Positions 1 to 8,079 of a stretch of 64,000 nucleotides of DNA are shown here, piece by piece. Source of the DNA: Streptomyces sp. S3(2020). GTDB lineage: Bacteria > Actinomycetota > Actinomycetes > Streptomycetales > Streptomycetaceae. The position numbers and the translations under genes are program-made. Position 1 is the first letter of the stretch; each line of letters begins with the position of its first letter. The DNA lies in contig NZ_JABERD010000001.1 in NCBI RefSeq assembly GCF_013044505.1, positions 124,001 to 188,000 on the forward strand. Reading direction: 5' to 3'. Under the pieces are notes generated by a model. It had not been told where the DNA came from. It searched no databases and worked only from the letters and a program-made list of their open reading frames with translations.

Positions 1-323
1 GGCGACCAGCCGTCGACGAACTCCATGAGATAGAAGGTGCGGCCCAGGACGGACGGGTCCGCGCAGACCGCGATCGCGCCGGTGTGCGGGACGTCCGTGC
101 CGTTCAGCGCCTCGATGATCCGCCACTCCCGGAAGATGCCCTCGTCACGGGCGGCGGGCGCGGTGGCCGGGGGGATCCGCAGCGCGCAGTGCAACTCGCC
201 GCGGCGGATCTCGTAGATCTCGTTCTGGGCGCCGCCCGAGACATAGGCGTGCTCGATCGGCTCGCCCTTGCCCGGCAGCCCGGACTCGTCCAGCCAGCCC
301 GCCAGGCGCTCGACGTCGATCAT
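1..323 (-). CDS. Phosphotransferase family protein (APH/ACAD10-11 kinase-like), 3' end outside window
   Basis: Only the N-terminal ~107 residues are in the window; the gene runs leftward past base 1. It starts MIDVERLAGWLDESG, continues with a Gly-rich YVSGGAQNEIYEI strand and ALRIPP, and reaches the LMEFVDGW hinge. This is the N-lobe pattern of the aminoglycoside/choline-kinase-like fold. The ATG overlaps the stop of the acyl-CoA dehydrogenase upstream (TGATG), so the two are translationally coupled. In eukaryotic ACAD10/11 a kinase domain of this type is fused to an acyl-CoA dehydrogenase, and in Pseudomonas LvaA/LvaC the two act in sequence: phosphorylation of a 4-hydroxyacyl-CoA, then phosphate elimination. 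A similar role here is inference; catalytic-loop residues lie outside the window. Confidence 0.8.
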   Translation of the reverse strand, partial: MIDVERLAGWLDESGLPGKGEPIEHAYVSGGAQNEIYEIRRGELHCALRIPPATAPAARDEGIFREWRIIEALNGTDVPHTGAIAVCADPSVLGRTFYLMEFVDGWS

Positions 324-1609
324 CAGGCCTCCAGGAAGTCGGCGTACTTGGCGCGTGCCGCCTCGACGCGCTTCGGTAGATAGGCGCTGGGCCACAGGTC
401 GTCGCTCGGTTTGTGGTCGCGCAGCACCTGCCGGGCCACCGTCACCTTGTGCACCTCGGTGGGCCCGTCGGCGATACCGAGGACGCTCGCGCCCAGCAGC
501 ATCCGGAACAGGGGCATGTCGCCGCTCACGCCGAGGGCACCGTGGACCTGGATGGCGCGGTGCGCGACGTCGTGCAGGACGCCCGGCAGCAGCACCTTGA
601 CCATCGCGATGTCCTTGCGGACCTTGCGGTAGTCGTTGTACTTGTCGATCTTCCACGCGGTGTGCAGCACGGCGAGACGGAACTGCTGGAGCTGTGCCCA
701 CGAGTCGGCTATGTGCCCCTGCACGAACTGCTTGTCCGCCAGCACACTGCCCTGCGTGTGCCGGCTCAGCGCCCGCTCGCACATCATGTCGAAGGCCTTG
801 CCCGCCAGCCCGATCGTGCGCATCGCGTGGTGGATCCGCCCGCCGCCGAGCCGCGTCTGGGCGATCACGAAGGCCTGGCCCTCGCCCCCGAGCAGCGCGT
901 CCGCCGGGACCCGTACCCCCTCGTAGCGCACGAGCGCGTGCGAGCCCCGTTCCTCGGGCTCACCGGCGAGAGCGACGTTCCGCTCGATGACGATCCCCGG
1001 GGTGCCGGCCGGGACCAGGAACATCGACATGCTCTTGTACGGGTCGCCCTCGGGATCCGTCACGGCCATGACGATGAAGAACTCGGCCGTCTTCGCGTTG
1101 GACGAGAAGTACTTCCACCCGTCGATGATCCACTCGTCACCCTCGCGCACCGCCCGTGTCGTGAACTCCTTCGGGTCGGCGCCCGCCTGCGGTTCGGTCA
1201 TCGAGTAGCAGGAGAAGATCTCGCCCTCCAGCAGCGGCCGCAGATACCGCTCCTTCTGCGCCTCGGTGCCGTAGTGGGCGAGGATCTCGGCGTTCCCCGT
1301 GTCCGGGGCCTGGCAGCCGAAGACGATCGGGGCCCAGGAGGCGCGGCCCAGGATCTCGTTGAGCAGGCACAGCTTGACCTGTCCGTGTCCCTCGCCGCCC
1401 AGCTCGGGGCCGAGGTGGGTCGCCCACAGTCCGTGGGCGCGCACCTCCTTCTTCAGCGGGTCCAGGACCCGGCGGAGGTTCTCGTCGGGCGGGGTGAACT
1501 GGAGGCCGTCCCACAGGAGATCGAGGGGCTCGACCTCCTCCCGCACGAAGCGGTCCGCCCAGTCGAGCTGTGCCTGAAATTCGGGTTCGGTTTCGAAGTC
1601 CCACGACAT
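323..1609 (-). CDS. Acyl-CoA dehydrogenase (ACAD10/11, LvaC-like)
   Basis: A 428-residue FAD-dependent acyl-CoA dehydrogenase of normal family length. It has an N-terminal helical domain, the CYSMTEPQAGADP substrate/FAD motif near residue 134, a central beta domain and a C-terminal helical domain with QVHGALGVSGD near 354 and ADGPTEVHK near 380. The ADGP-EVHK ending is typical of the ACAD10/11-like branch rather than classical short- or medium-chain enzymes. It is divergent from a TetR gene and is followed, with a one-base overlap, by a phosphotransferase-like gene. It probably acts on a hydroxylated or branched acyl-CoA and passes electrons to ETF, whose genes lie at 13.3-15.1 kb. The substrate is not readable. 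Confidence 0.92.
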   Translation of the reverse strand: MSWDFETEPEFQAQLDWADRFVREEVEPLDLLWDGLQFTPPDENLRRVLDPLKKEVRAHGLWATHLGPELGGEGHGQVKLCLLNEILGRASWAPIVFGCQAPDTGNAEILAHYGTEAQKERYLRPLLEGEIFSCYSMTEPQAGADPKEFTTRAVREGDEWIIDGWKYFSSNAKTAEFFIVMAVTDPEGDPYKSMSMFLVPAGTPGIVIERNVALAGEPEERGSHALVRYEGVRVPADALLGGEGQAFVIAQTRLGGGRIHHAMRTIGLAGKAFDMMCERALSRHTQGSVLADKQFVQGHIADSWAQLQQFRLAVLHTAWKIDKYNDYRKVRKDIAMVKVLLPGVLHDVAHRAIQVHGALGVSGDMPLFRMLLGASVLGIADGPTEVHKVTVARQVLRDHKPSDDLWPSAYLPKRVEAARAKYADFLEA

Positions 1610-1632
1610 TGTGTCTCCCTCCGGCGGCTGTC

Positions 1633-1658
1633 AGAATAGCGTTCTCATGAACGAGAAC
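1633..1658. promoter_or_regulatory. Candidate operator a (ACAD/TetR divergent promoter)
   Basis: AGAATAGCGTTCT (1633-1645) runs into GTTCTC-N6-GAGAAC (1641-1658), giving three alternating half-sites. The second arm overlaps the ATG of the TetR gene at 1647. The same half-sites recur at seven further control regions up to 27.19 kb. The position would let a protein block both divergent genes. Confidence 0.6.
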
Positions 1659-2300
1659 ACAATTCCCCTGTCACGGAACAGCGTTGCCGACCGCATCGCG
1701 CAGCGTGCGCTGGCGAGTCGGGGAGCCCACTACGCGACCGAGGTGCGCGCGCTCCTCGACGCGGCACTGGAGGTGATGCGCCATCGCGGCACGGCCTCCC
1801 GGCCGCGGGTCGCGGACATCGTGGCGGCGGCCGGACTGTCGAACGAGGCGTTCTACCGGCACTTCCGCTCGAAGGACGCCCTGGTCGCCGCGCTCATGGA
1901 GGACGGCGCCGAGCGGCTGTGCGGCTACATCGCCCACCAGATGGCCAAGGAGTCCACCCCTCGGGACAAGGTCCGCCGCTGGGCCGAGGGCGTCCTCTCG
2001 CAGGCCATGGACGAGGACACCGCGGCGACGACGCTCGCCGTGATGTGGAACGCGGGCACGGTGGCCGAGGGCTTCCTCGCCGGGCCCCCGACCGCCGCCG
2101 GCCTCCTGGCGACGCTGCTGCGCGAGCCGTACGCCGAACTCGGCAGCGCCGACCCGGACCTGGACGCGTCCCTGGCCGCCCACGCGACCGTGGGCCGGCT
2201 CGCGGACCACCTGTGGCGACGGGAGCGGCCCACGGCGGCCGACGTCGACCACATCACACGGTTTCTGCTCCGTACCGTCGATCAGGAGGTGGGCCCGTGA
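1647..2300 (+). CDS. TetR/AcrR family regulator, probable regulator of the catabolic island
   Basis: A 217-residue one-component repressor. The N-terminal TetR helix-turn-helix lies at about residues 35-75 (VADIVAAAGLSNEAFYRHF, then SKDALVAAL), followed by a variable helical ligand domain. I chose the ATG at 1647 rather than an in-frame codon 12 triplets upstream because the family alignment begins well downstream. The start lies inside candidate operator a, suggesting autoregulation and a very short or absent leader. The gene overlaps the VOC gene by four bases (GTGA), so regulator, VOC protein and SDR form one unit. Its control of the repeated TTCTC/GAGAA elements is inferred from position and from the palindromic nature of the sites. 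In this family the ligand is often an acyl-CoA. Confidence 0.88.
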   Translation: MNENTIPLSRNSVADRIAQRALASRGAHYATEVRALLDAALEVMRHRGTASRPRVADIVAAAGLSNEAFYRHFRSKDALVAALMEDGAERLCGYIAHQMAKESTPRDKVRRWAEGVLSQAMDEDTAATTLAVMWNAGTVAEGFLAGPPTAAGLLATLLREPYAELGSADPDLDASLAAHATVGRLADHLWRRERPTAADVDHITRFLLRTVDQEVGP

Positions 2301-2749
2301 AGGCCGCCGATCAGTTCCACATCGGGTTGGTCGTCGACGACCTCGCCGCGGCGGCGGCCGAGCTGTCGGCCGTGTTCGGCTACGAGTGGTGCGCCGAGAC
2401 GGGCGCCGAGGTGAAAGTGACCCTGCCGGCCGGGGACACCGTGCTCGACCTCAGGAACGTGTACTCGACGACCACACCCCGTCTGGAGCTCGTGCGCAGC
2501 ATCCCGGGCACGCTGTGGGAGCCGGGCTCGGGCGTCCACCACCTGGGCTACTGGTCCGACGACGTGGCCGCCGACTCCGCCGAGCTCACCCGGTACGGCT
2601 ACCGGACCGAGGCCGTCGGGAGACGGCCCGACGGCATGCCGTACTGGGCCTTCCACCGCAGCGGCACCGGACCGCTCGTCGAGCTCGTGAGCCGTGAACT
2701 CCAGCCGGTGCTGGAGCGGTTCTGGGCGAGCGAAGGGGTGGCGTCATGA
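2297..2749 (+). CDS. VOC (glyoxalase/bleomycin-resistance) family protein
   Basis: A 150-residue protein with one vicinal-oxygen-chelate module pair. It has FHIGLVVDDLAAAAAEL at the N-terminus, GVHHLGYWSDDVAADSAEL in the middle and a C-terminal strand ending PLVELVSREL. His8, the mid-protein His and a late Glu are the expected metal-ligand positions. It starts at GTG 2297 inside the stop of the TetR gene, preceded by AGGAGG at 2285, and overlaps the SDR start by ATGA. VOC proteins include dioxygenases, epimerases and lyases. The small size suits an isomerase/lyase or binding role more than an extradiol dioxygenase, but the reaction is unknown. Confidence 0.85.
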   Translation: MKAADQFHIGLVVDDLAAAAAELSAVFGYEWCAETGAEVKVTLPAGDTVLDLRNVYSTTTPRLELVRSIPGTLWEPGSGVHHLGYWSDDVAADSAELTRYGYRTEAVGRRPDGMPYWAFHRSGTGPLVELVSRELQPVLERFWASEGVAS

Positions 2750-3570
2750 CGACCGTGGGGATCGTGACCGGGGCGGGCCGCGGCATGGGCCTGGAGTGCG
2801 CGCGCCGGCTCACCGGCGCGGTGGACCGGCTGCTGCTCGTCGACCTGGACGAGAAGACGGTCACCGAGGCGGCCTACGCGCTGTCCGGACAGGGCGCGGC
2901 GGTCGAGCCGTTCGCCCTGGACGTCACCGACCGCGAGGGACTCGCGCGTCTCGCGGACCGCGCCGCGGAACTCGGCACGCTCCGCGCCGTCGCCCACGCC
3001 GCCGGCATCTCGCCGACCATGGCCGACTGGCGCCGCATCCTCACCGTGGACCTCGTCGGCACGGCCCTGCTGGCCGAGGCGCTGCGCCCGCTCGCCACCA
3101 CCGGGACGGCGACCGTGTGCTTCGCCTCCATGGCCGCGCACATCGGCATCCCCGAGCCGAACCCGGTGGCGGACGCGGCGCTCGCGGACCCGCTGGACGA
3201 CCTGTTGCCCGACCGCCTCCATGACGCGCTGGGCCCGGCCGTCGAGGACCCGGGCGTCGCCTACTCCTGGGCCAAACGCGGCGTGCACCTCCTCGTCCGG
3301 CGCGAGGCGGTGCGCGTCGGTCCCGTCGGCGCACGCGTCTGCTCGGTGTCACCCGGCATCGTCACCACCCCGCAAGGACTCCAGGAGGCGGCGCACCACC
3401 CCTCGATGAAGGCGCTCGTGGACGGATCGGCCCTCGGCCGCGAGGGGCGACCCGAGGAACTCGCCTCTGTCGTCGCCTTCCTGCTCTCCGCCGACGCGTC
3501 GTTCCTGACCGGCGTGGACGTGCTCGTGGACGGCGGGGTGTGCGCGGCCCTGGCTACGCGCCGGGCATGA
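2746..3570 (+). CDS. Short-chain dehydrogenase/reductase
   Basis: A 274-residue classical SDR. It has a TGAGRGMG cofactor loop (about residues 8-15), HAAGIS in place of NNAG, an active-site YSWAK and a C-terminal SFLTGVDVLVDGG. An insertion of about 30 residues between the catalytic Ser region (CFASMAAH) and Tyr enlarges the substrate loop, as in hydroxysteroid-dehydrogenase-like or carbonyl-reductase members. It is the last gene of the TetR-VOC-SDR unit and ends convergently, overlapping the DUF1330 gene by 17 bp. It probably oxidises or reduces a bulky alcohol/ketone intermediate of the pathway. Cofactor preference is not obvious. Confidence 0.9.
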   Translation: MTTVGIVTGAGRGMGLECARRLTGAVDRLLLVDLDEKTVTEAAYALSGQGAAVEPFALDVTDREGLARLADRAAELGTLRAVAHAAGISPTMADWRRILTVDLVGTALLAEALRPLATTGTATVCFASMAAHIGIPEPNPVADAALADPLDDLLPDRLHDALGPAVEDPGVAYSWAKRGVHLLVRREAVRVGPVGARVCSVSPGIVTTPQGLQEAAHHPSMKALVDGSALGREGRPEELASVVAFLLSADASFLTGVDVLVDGGVCAALATRRA

Positions 3571-3859
3571 CGAAGCCGGTCACGATCACGGCGTGGGACT
3601 CGGCCGCCGCCTGCCGCAGCGGCTTCGCCTTCTCGTAGGCCGGCGACTCGTACCAGGCGCGGGCCGCCTCCACCGACTCGAATTCGAGTACGACGGTCTG
3701 GTCGCCGTGCCACTCACCCTCCAGGACCTGGGGCGAGGGGTCGGCGGCCAGCACGGCGGCCCCGCTCTCGGCCAGCGAGGCCCCGGCGGCGCGGCCGTAC
3801 GCGGCCATGCCGGCCGGGTCCTTGATGGCCTCGGTCACGATGACGTACGCCTTCGGCAT
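3554..3859 (-). CDS. DUF1330 family small protein
   Basis: A 101-residue protein starting MPKAYVIVTEAIKDPAGMAAY, with VVLEFESVEAARAWYESPAY in the second half. This is the DUF1330 ferredoxin-like (dimeric alpha-beta barrel) pattern. Such proteins are often found beside aromatic or acyl catabolic genes; no reaction is firmly assigned. It is third in a leftward unit after P450 and ferredoxin, separated from the ferredoxin by a 49-bp gap made almost entirely of a 14-bp tandem repeat. Confidence 0.85.
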   Translation of the reverse strand: MPKAYVIVTEAIKDPAGMAAYGRAAGASLAESGAAVLAADPSPQVLEGEWHGDQTVVLEFESVEAARAWYESPAYEKAKPLRQAAAESHAVIVTGFVMPGA

Positions 3860-3873
3860 GGCTCTCCTCGAAG

Positions 3874-3915
3874 CTCGAAGTCAGCTGTGCGAAGTCAGCT
3901 GCTCGAAGTCAGCTG
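3874..3915. repeat. 14-bp tandem repeat, three units, over the ferredoxin stop codon
   Basis: Units CTCGAAGTCAGCTG, TGCGAAGTCAGCTG and CTCGAAGTCAGCTG lie head to tail. Read on the minus strand each carries AGCTGA, so the ferredoxin stop is copied three times. Because 14 is not a multiple of three, the TGAs fall in all three frames. Confidence 0.9.
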
Positions 3916-4097
3916 ACGGTGATGGCGCGCTCGGGACACATCCCGGCGGCGGAGCGCACGACGTCCTCGAACTCGACGGGGACGTCCGGGGTCTCGACCA
4001 CGGCGTAGCCGTCGTCGCCGATGTCGAACACCTCGGGGCAGAGCGAGCAGCACACACCGTGCCCCCGGCAGCGGTCGTCGTCCACGGTGACCTTCAT
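3909..4097 (-). CDS. P450-type [3Fe-4S] ferredoxin
   Basis: A 62-residue ferredoxin with CRGHGVC at residues 10-16 and a final CP at 54-55. This is the CxxHxxC...CP arrangement of actinobacterial single-cluster ferredoxins serving P450s. His13 occupies the position of the fourth cysteine, predicting [3Fe-4S]. An extra Cys17 and Cys20 are present near the cluster. Its ATG overlaps the P450 stop (TGATG), so it is the dedicated electron donor for that P450. No ferredoxin reductase gene is in the window, so reduction must rely on one encoded elsewhere. The C-terminus ends within a tandem repeat. Confidence 0.93.
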   Translation of the reverse strand: MKVTVDDDRCRGHGVCCSLCPEVFDIGDDGYAVVETPDVPVEFEDVVRSAAGMCPERAITVS

Positions 4098-5374
4098 CAG
4101 GCCTCGCTCCACTCCAGGCCGAGGTGGGTGAGCCCGCGCAGGATGAAGGTCGGGACGTACTGGTAACGGCGGGCGTCGGCCGGGCCGTGCGCACGCTCCG
4201 AGACACGGATGTCGGAGGTGCGGTCCAGGAGCCGTTCGATGGTCACCCGGGCCTCGGCGCGGGCCAGCGGGGCGCCGGGGCAGGCGTGGACGCCGCGGCC
4301 GAACGCCATGTGCCGCCGCACGTTCGCCCGGGCGACGTCGAACGCGGCCGGGTTCTCGAACTGGCGCGGATCGCGGTTCGCGGCGCCGTTCAGCACCATC
4401 ACCGTGGTGCCCGCCGGGATGTCGACCCCGCCGACCGTCGTCGGCACCTTCGACAGCCGGAAGTCGCCCTTGACCGGGCTCTCGATGCGCAGCGTCTCCT
4501 CGACGAAGTTCGGGATGCGGTCGCGTTCGGCACGCAACAGCCTTTGCAGCTCGGGCTGTTCGGCGATCAGCCGCAGCGCCGCGCTGAGCAGGCGGACGGT
4601 GGTCTCCTGGCCCGCCGCGAAGAGGTTGGCGGCGACCCGGACCACATCGGCGACCTCGGGTGTCGAGCCGTCCGGGAAGGTCGCGGTGGCCAGCCCCGTC
4701 AGCACGTCCGCGCGGGGTTCGCGGCGGCGCTCCTCCACATAGGTGGTGAAGCGGCCGTACAGGTATTCCAGCGGGGAGTGGTGCAGTGTGTCGTCGCCGG
4801 TGCTGCCGATCCCGGCCTCGTCCTGCGGCTGCCGCCGGAGCTTCGCCATGAACTCCTGGCGGTCGTCCTCGGGCACGCCGAGCAGGTCGGCGATGACGAG
4901 CAGGGTGAAGGGTCCGGCGAAACCGCCGATGAACTCCCCTTCGCCCGGGGCGAGATACGTGTCCAGGAGACCGTCGGCGAGATGCCACATGGACGCCTCG
5001 TTCTCCTTGAGGCGCTTCGGTGTGATCAGCCGCATCAGCAGTGCGCGGTGGTCCGTGTGCGTGGGCGGATCGAGGGTGGGCAGCTGGTCGCTCATCGGGA
5101 GCTCGTCGCGGTGCCGCTCGATGAGCCCGCTGATGTCGTCGCCCGCCAGCGGCACCGGGAAGCCCGGGAAGGGGCCGCTGACGGAGACGCAGGCGGAGAA
5201 GGCGTCGGTGTCGTTGTAGACCTGCAACGCCTCTTCGTAGCCGGTCACCATCACCACGTCGTGATGGCTCTCGCGCCGCACGGGACACTGCCCGCGCAGC
5301 GCCTCGAAGTAGGGGTAGGGGTCCGCGACGAGCGCCTCGTCCCGGAAGAAGTCGATCGCCTCGAAGTCGTCCAC
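4097..5374 (-). CDS. Cytochrome P450 monooxygenase (first of two)
   Basis: A 425-residue soluble class I bacterial P450. It has I-helix AGQETT (244-249) with Glu-Thr at the oxygen-activating position, ExxR at 283-286 (EETLR) and heme loop FGRGVHACPG with Cys365 as thiolate ligand. The start is GTG 5374. It is the first gene of a leftward unit with its ferredoxin and a DUF1330 protein, and is divergent from a CMD-family gene across candidate operator h. It probably hydroxylates a pathway intermediate. The IxxR/substrate-contact segments do not let me name a subfamily. Confidence 0.93.
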   Translation of the reverse strand: MDDFEAIDFFRDEALVADPYPYFEALRGQCPVRRESHHDVVMVTGYEEALQVYNDTDAFSACVSVSGPFPGFPVPLAGDDISGLIERHRDELPMSDQLPTLDPPTHTDHRALLMRLITPKRLKENEASMWHLADGLLDTYLAPGEGEFIGGFAGPFTLLVIADLLGVPEDDRQEFMAKLRRQPQDEAGIGSTGDDTLHHSPLEYLYGRFTTYVEERRREPRADVLTGLATATFPDGSTPEVADVVRVAANLFAAGQETTVRLLSAALRLIAEQPELQRLLRAERDRIPNFVEETLRIESPVKGDFRLSKVPTTVGGVDIPAGTTVMVLNGAANRDPRQFENPAAFDVARANVRRHMAFGRGVHACPGAPLARAEARVTIERLLDRTSDIRVSERAHGPADARRYQYVPTFILRGLTHLGLEWSEA

Positions 5375-5427
5375 GTCTGCTCGGCTCTCTGTCGGTCAGG
5401 GCCCTGACGTCGAGGGACGGTAGCACA

Positions 5428-5446
5428 ATTCTCCATTTGCTGGAAT
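5428..5446. promoter_or_regulatory. Candidate operator h (P450/CMD divergent promoter)
   Basis: ATTCTC-N7-TGGAAT, a 19-bp imperfect dyad with the same length and left arm as elements e, f and g. A weaker half-site pair (GAGAGCGACATTCTC, 5464-5478) follows toward the CMD gene. It lies midway between the starts at 5374 and 5497. Confidence 0.5.
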
Positions 5447-5496
5447 CGTGGATGTGCGTTTACGAGAGCGACATTCTCATTCAAGTGGGGAGACCG

Positions 5497-5868
5497 ATGG
5501 AAGAGTCCGAGGCGCTGAGCGCCGCCCGCGGTATGCGCCGGTCCGTGCTCGGCGACACCTACGTCGACGGCGCCACCGCCGACCCCGACCCCGTGGCCGT
5601 CGAGTTCCAGGACTACCTCACCGCGACGGCGTGGGGCGTCTGGACGCGTGGCGGTCTGACCCCGCGTGACCGCAGCCTCCTCGTCCTGGCGATGACCGCC
5701 GCGCTCGGCCGCATGGAGGAGTTCCGCGTCCACACCGAGAGCGCGCCCCGCGCCGGCGTGACCGACGCCGAGGTCGACGAATTGCTGTTCCAGATCGCCG
5801 CCTACGCCGGTGTACCGGCGGGGAGTTCCGCCCGCCGGATCGTCACGGCCGTACGGAGGGAGCGGTGA
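5497..5868 (+). CDS. Carboxymuconolactone decarboxylase (AhpD-like) family protein
   Basis: A 123-residue all-helical protein of the CMD family. LTPRDRSLLVLAMTAALGRMEEFRVHTESA aligns with the CMD core, and FQIAAYAGVPAG matches the C-terminal helix. It lacks the CxxC peroxidase pair of AhpD, so a lactone decarboxylase-like or other acid-base role fits better. The ATG at 5497 is preceded by GGGGAG. It overlaps the next gene by GTGA (5865-5868). Confidence 0.85.
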   Translation: MEESEALSAARGMRRSVLGDTYVDGATADPDPVAVEFQDYLTATAWGVWTRGGLTPRDRSLLVLAMTAALGRMEEFRVHTESAPRAGVTDAEVDELLFQIAAYAGVPAGSSARRIVTAVRRER

Positions 5869-6710
5869 CCGTCGGCTTCGTGGGCCTCGGCAACATGGGC
5901 GGAGTCCTGGCCGCGAACCTCGTCGCCACCGGTCATGACGTGGTGGCCCACGACGCCCTCGGCCCCCAGTGTGCGCCCGAGGGGTCCACCTACGCCCCTG
6001 ACGTGGCCGAAGTCGCCCGCGCCGCCGACGTGTTGGTGCTCAGCCTCCCCGACGGCACCGCCTCCGAACAGGTCGCCCGCGCGCTCCTCGCCACCGACGG
6101 CCGGCGCGTCCGCCACGTCGTGGACACCTCGACCGTCGGAGTGACCGCGGCCCGGACCGTGGCCGCACTGCTCGCCGCCGAGAAGGTCGGCTATGTCGAC
6201 GCCCCGGTGTCGGGCGGCGTCGCCGGCGCACGGGCCCGCACCCTCACCGTGATGTACGCGGGCTCCGACGACGACTGTGCCGAGGTCGAGGACGTGCTGG
6301 CCGGCCTCAGCGACCGCCGCCACCGGGTCGGCGCGCGCCCCGGCATGGCCCAGGCGCTCAAGCTCGCCAACAACTTCCTGTCCGCGACGACCCTCGCCGC
6401 CACCGGCGAGGCCATCGCCTTCGGACTGGCGGCGGGCCTCGACATGGCCACCATGCTCGACGTGCTGAACGGATCGAGCGGCCGCAGCGCCGCCACCGAG
6501 GACAAGTTCCCCCGCCATGTCCTCACCGGCCGCTATGCCGCCGGCTTCACCAACTCCCTGATGAACAAGGACGTACAGCTCTATCTGCGCGAGGCGGAGG
6601 AGGGCGCGGGCTCGATCGGGGACGCCGTCGGGGCGCTGTGGGAGCGGTTCGCGCAGGTCGAGCCGGGTGCCGACTTCACCCGGATCTATCCGTACGTGGC
6701 GGGTTCTTGA
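5865..6710 (+). CDS. NAD(P)-dependent beta-hydroxyacid dehydrogenase (3-hydroxyisobutyrate dehydrogenase-like, copy 1)
   Basis: A 281-residue protein. It has Rossmann GLGNMGG near residue 7, the substrate-binding DAPVSGGVAGA near 111, and GMAQALKLANNF near 160 carrying the catalytic Lys. These are hallmarks of the HIBDH/6-phosphogluconate dehydrogenase superfamily. The GTG start lies in the stop of the CMD gene. Two paralogues sit at 27216 and 33735, so at least three such enzymes serve the island. The substrate is probably a 3-hydroxy acid or aldehyde acid with branching. Which one, and NAD versus NADP use, is not readable. Confidence 0.9.
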   Translation: MTVGFVGLGNMGGVLAANLVATGHDVVAHDALGPQCAPEGSTYAPDVAEVARAADVLVLSLPDGTASEQVARALLATDGRRVRHVVDTSTVGVTAARTVAALLAAEKVGYVDAPVSGGVAGARARTLTVMYAGSDDDCAEVEDVLAGLSDRRHRVGARPGMAQALKLANNFLSATTLAATGEAIAFGLAAGLDMATMLDVLNGSSGRSAATEDKFPRHVLTGRYAAGFTNSLMNKDVQLYLREAEEGAGSIGDAVGALWERFAQVEPGADFTRIYPYVAGS

Positions 6711-6725
6711 CGCTCCGACGCGGGC

Positions 6726-6740
6726 GAGAATAGCATTCTC
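6726..6740. promoter_or_regulatory. Candidate operator b (Rieske oxygenase promoter)
   Basis: GAGAAT-AGC-ATTCTC is a perfect 6-bp-arm palindrome with 3-bp centre, 58 bp before the Rieske gene and just after the copy 1 dehydrogenase. It shares GAATAGC and TTCTC with operator a. Confidence 0.6.
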
Positions 6741-6797
6741 ATGCGGAGAGACTGAGATTATCGTTCCTCCGTACAAGCGACTGGAGGACCAGACCCC

Positions 6798-8069
6798 ATG
6801 GCGCACTTCAAGAAGCCCGAAGCGGGCAGCTGGACCGAGCACCTCAAGATCGGCACGGAGCCGGTCAGTTACGAGGACTCGATCTCGCCCGAGCACTACG
6901 AACGCGAACGGGACGCGATCTTCCGGAAGACCTGGCTGAACGTCGGCCGTGTCGAGCAACTCCCCAAGCGGGGCAGCTTCTTCACCAAGGAGCTGGACGC
7001 GGCCCGCACCTCGGTCATCGTCGCGCGCGGCACGGACGACGAGGTGCGCGCCTTCCACAACGTGTGCCGGCACCGCGGCAACAAACTCGTGTGGAACGAC
7101 TTCCCGCGCGAGGAGACCAGCGGGGTCTGCCGCCAGTTCACCTGCAAGTACCACGCCTGGCGCTACGACCTGGAGGGCAAGCTCGCCTTCGTCCAGCAGG
7201 AGCAGGAGTTCTTCGACCTCGACAAGTCGCAGTACGGGCTGAAGCAGGTGCAGACGGAGGTGTGGGAGGGGTTCGTCTTCGTGAACCTCGACCCCGACAA
7301 CGCCACCCCGCTACGGGAGTACCTGGGCGAGTTCGCGCACGGCATCGAGGGCTATCCGTTCCACAAGATGACGCAGGCCCACAAGTACCGGGCGGAGATC
7401 GGCGCCAACTGGAAGCTCTTCATCGACGCGTTCGCCGAGTTCTACCACGCGCCGATCCTGCACGCCGGGCAGTACACCTCCGACGAGGCCCGCAAGATCC
7501 AGAAGTACGGCTACGAGGCGCTGCACTACGACATCGACGGCCCGCACAGCATGGTCTCCTCCTGGGGCGGCATCGCCCCGCCGCACGACCGCGCGATGGT
7601 CAAGCCCATCGAAGGCGCCCTGCGCAGCGGTCTGTTCGGCCCGTGGGAGGCACCGGACATCGGTATGGAGACGGCCGACCTGCCGCCGGCCATCAACCCG
7701 ACCCGCGACAAGCGCTGGGGCATGGATTCCTTCGTCTTCTTCCCCAACTTCATGCTGCTGGTCTGGCGGCCCAACTGGGTGCTCACGTACCACTACTGGC
7801 CGACCGCCTACAACAGCCACATCTTCGAGGCGACCTGCTACTTCGTCCCCCCGGAGAACGCCTTCCAGCGCCTCCAGCAGGAGCTGGCCGTCGTGTCCTT
7901 CAAGGAGTACGGCCTTCAGGACGGCAACACCCTGGAGGCGACGCAGACGATGCTCGAGTCGCGTGCGGTGGGGGAGTTCCCGCTCAACGACCAGGAAGTC
8001 CTGCTCCGGCATCTGCACCAGACCGCCCGCCAGTACGTCAGCGACCACGAGCAGCGCACCGCGTCCTGA
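6798..8069 (+). CDS. Rieske non-heme iron oxygenase, alpha subunit
   Basis: A 423-residue oxygenase component. The Rieske [2Fe-2S] ligands are Cys90-x-His92 and Cys116-x2-His119. The 23-residue spacing between the pairs is longer than usual. The catalytic-domain motif NWKLFIDAFAEFYHAPILH supplies His217 and His222. At the position of the bridging Asp of naphthalene dioxygenase there is Glu214, as reported for the carnitine oxygenase CntA. No beta subunit, ferredoxin or reductase gene adjoins it. It heads a unit with a small unknown protein and an amidohydrolase. Aromatic versus aliphatic substrate cannot be decided. Confidence 0.92.
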   Translation: MAHFKKPEAGSWTEHLKIGTEPVSYEDSISPEHYERERDAIFRKTWLNVGRVEQLPKRGSFFTKELDAARTSVIVARGTDDEVRAFHNVCRHRGNKLVWNDFPREETSGVCRQFTCKYHAWRYDLEGKLAFVQQEQEFFDLDKSQYGLKQVQTEVWEGFVFVNLDPDNATPLREYLGEFAHGIEGYPFHKMTQAHKYRAEIGANWKLFIDAFAEFYHAPILHAGQYTSDEARKIQKYGYEALHYDIDGPHSMVSSWGGIAPPHDRAMVKPIEGALRSGLFGPWEAPDIGMETADLPPAINPTRDKRWGMDSFVFFPNFMLLVWRPNWVLTYHYWPTAYNSHIFEATCYFVPPENAFQRLQQELAVVSFKEYGLQDGNTLEATQTMLESRAVGEFPLNDQEVLLRHLHQTARQYVSDHEQRTAS

Positions 8070-8079
8070 GGAGCCGACC

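Noticed and set aside
4097..4299. A second small ferredoxin-like frame beside the first ferredoxin
   Set aside because: A frame overlapping the P450 3' end reads partly like the ferredoxin but is out of register and Arg-rich. The real gene is 3909-4097.
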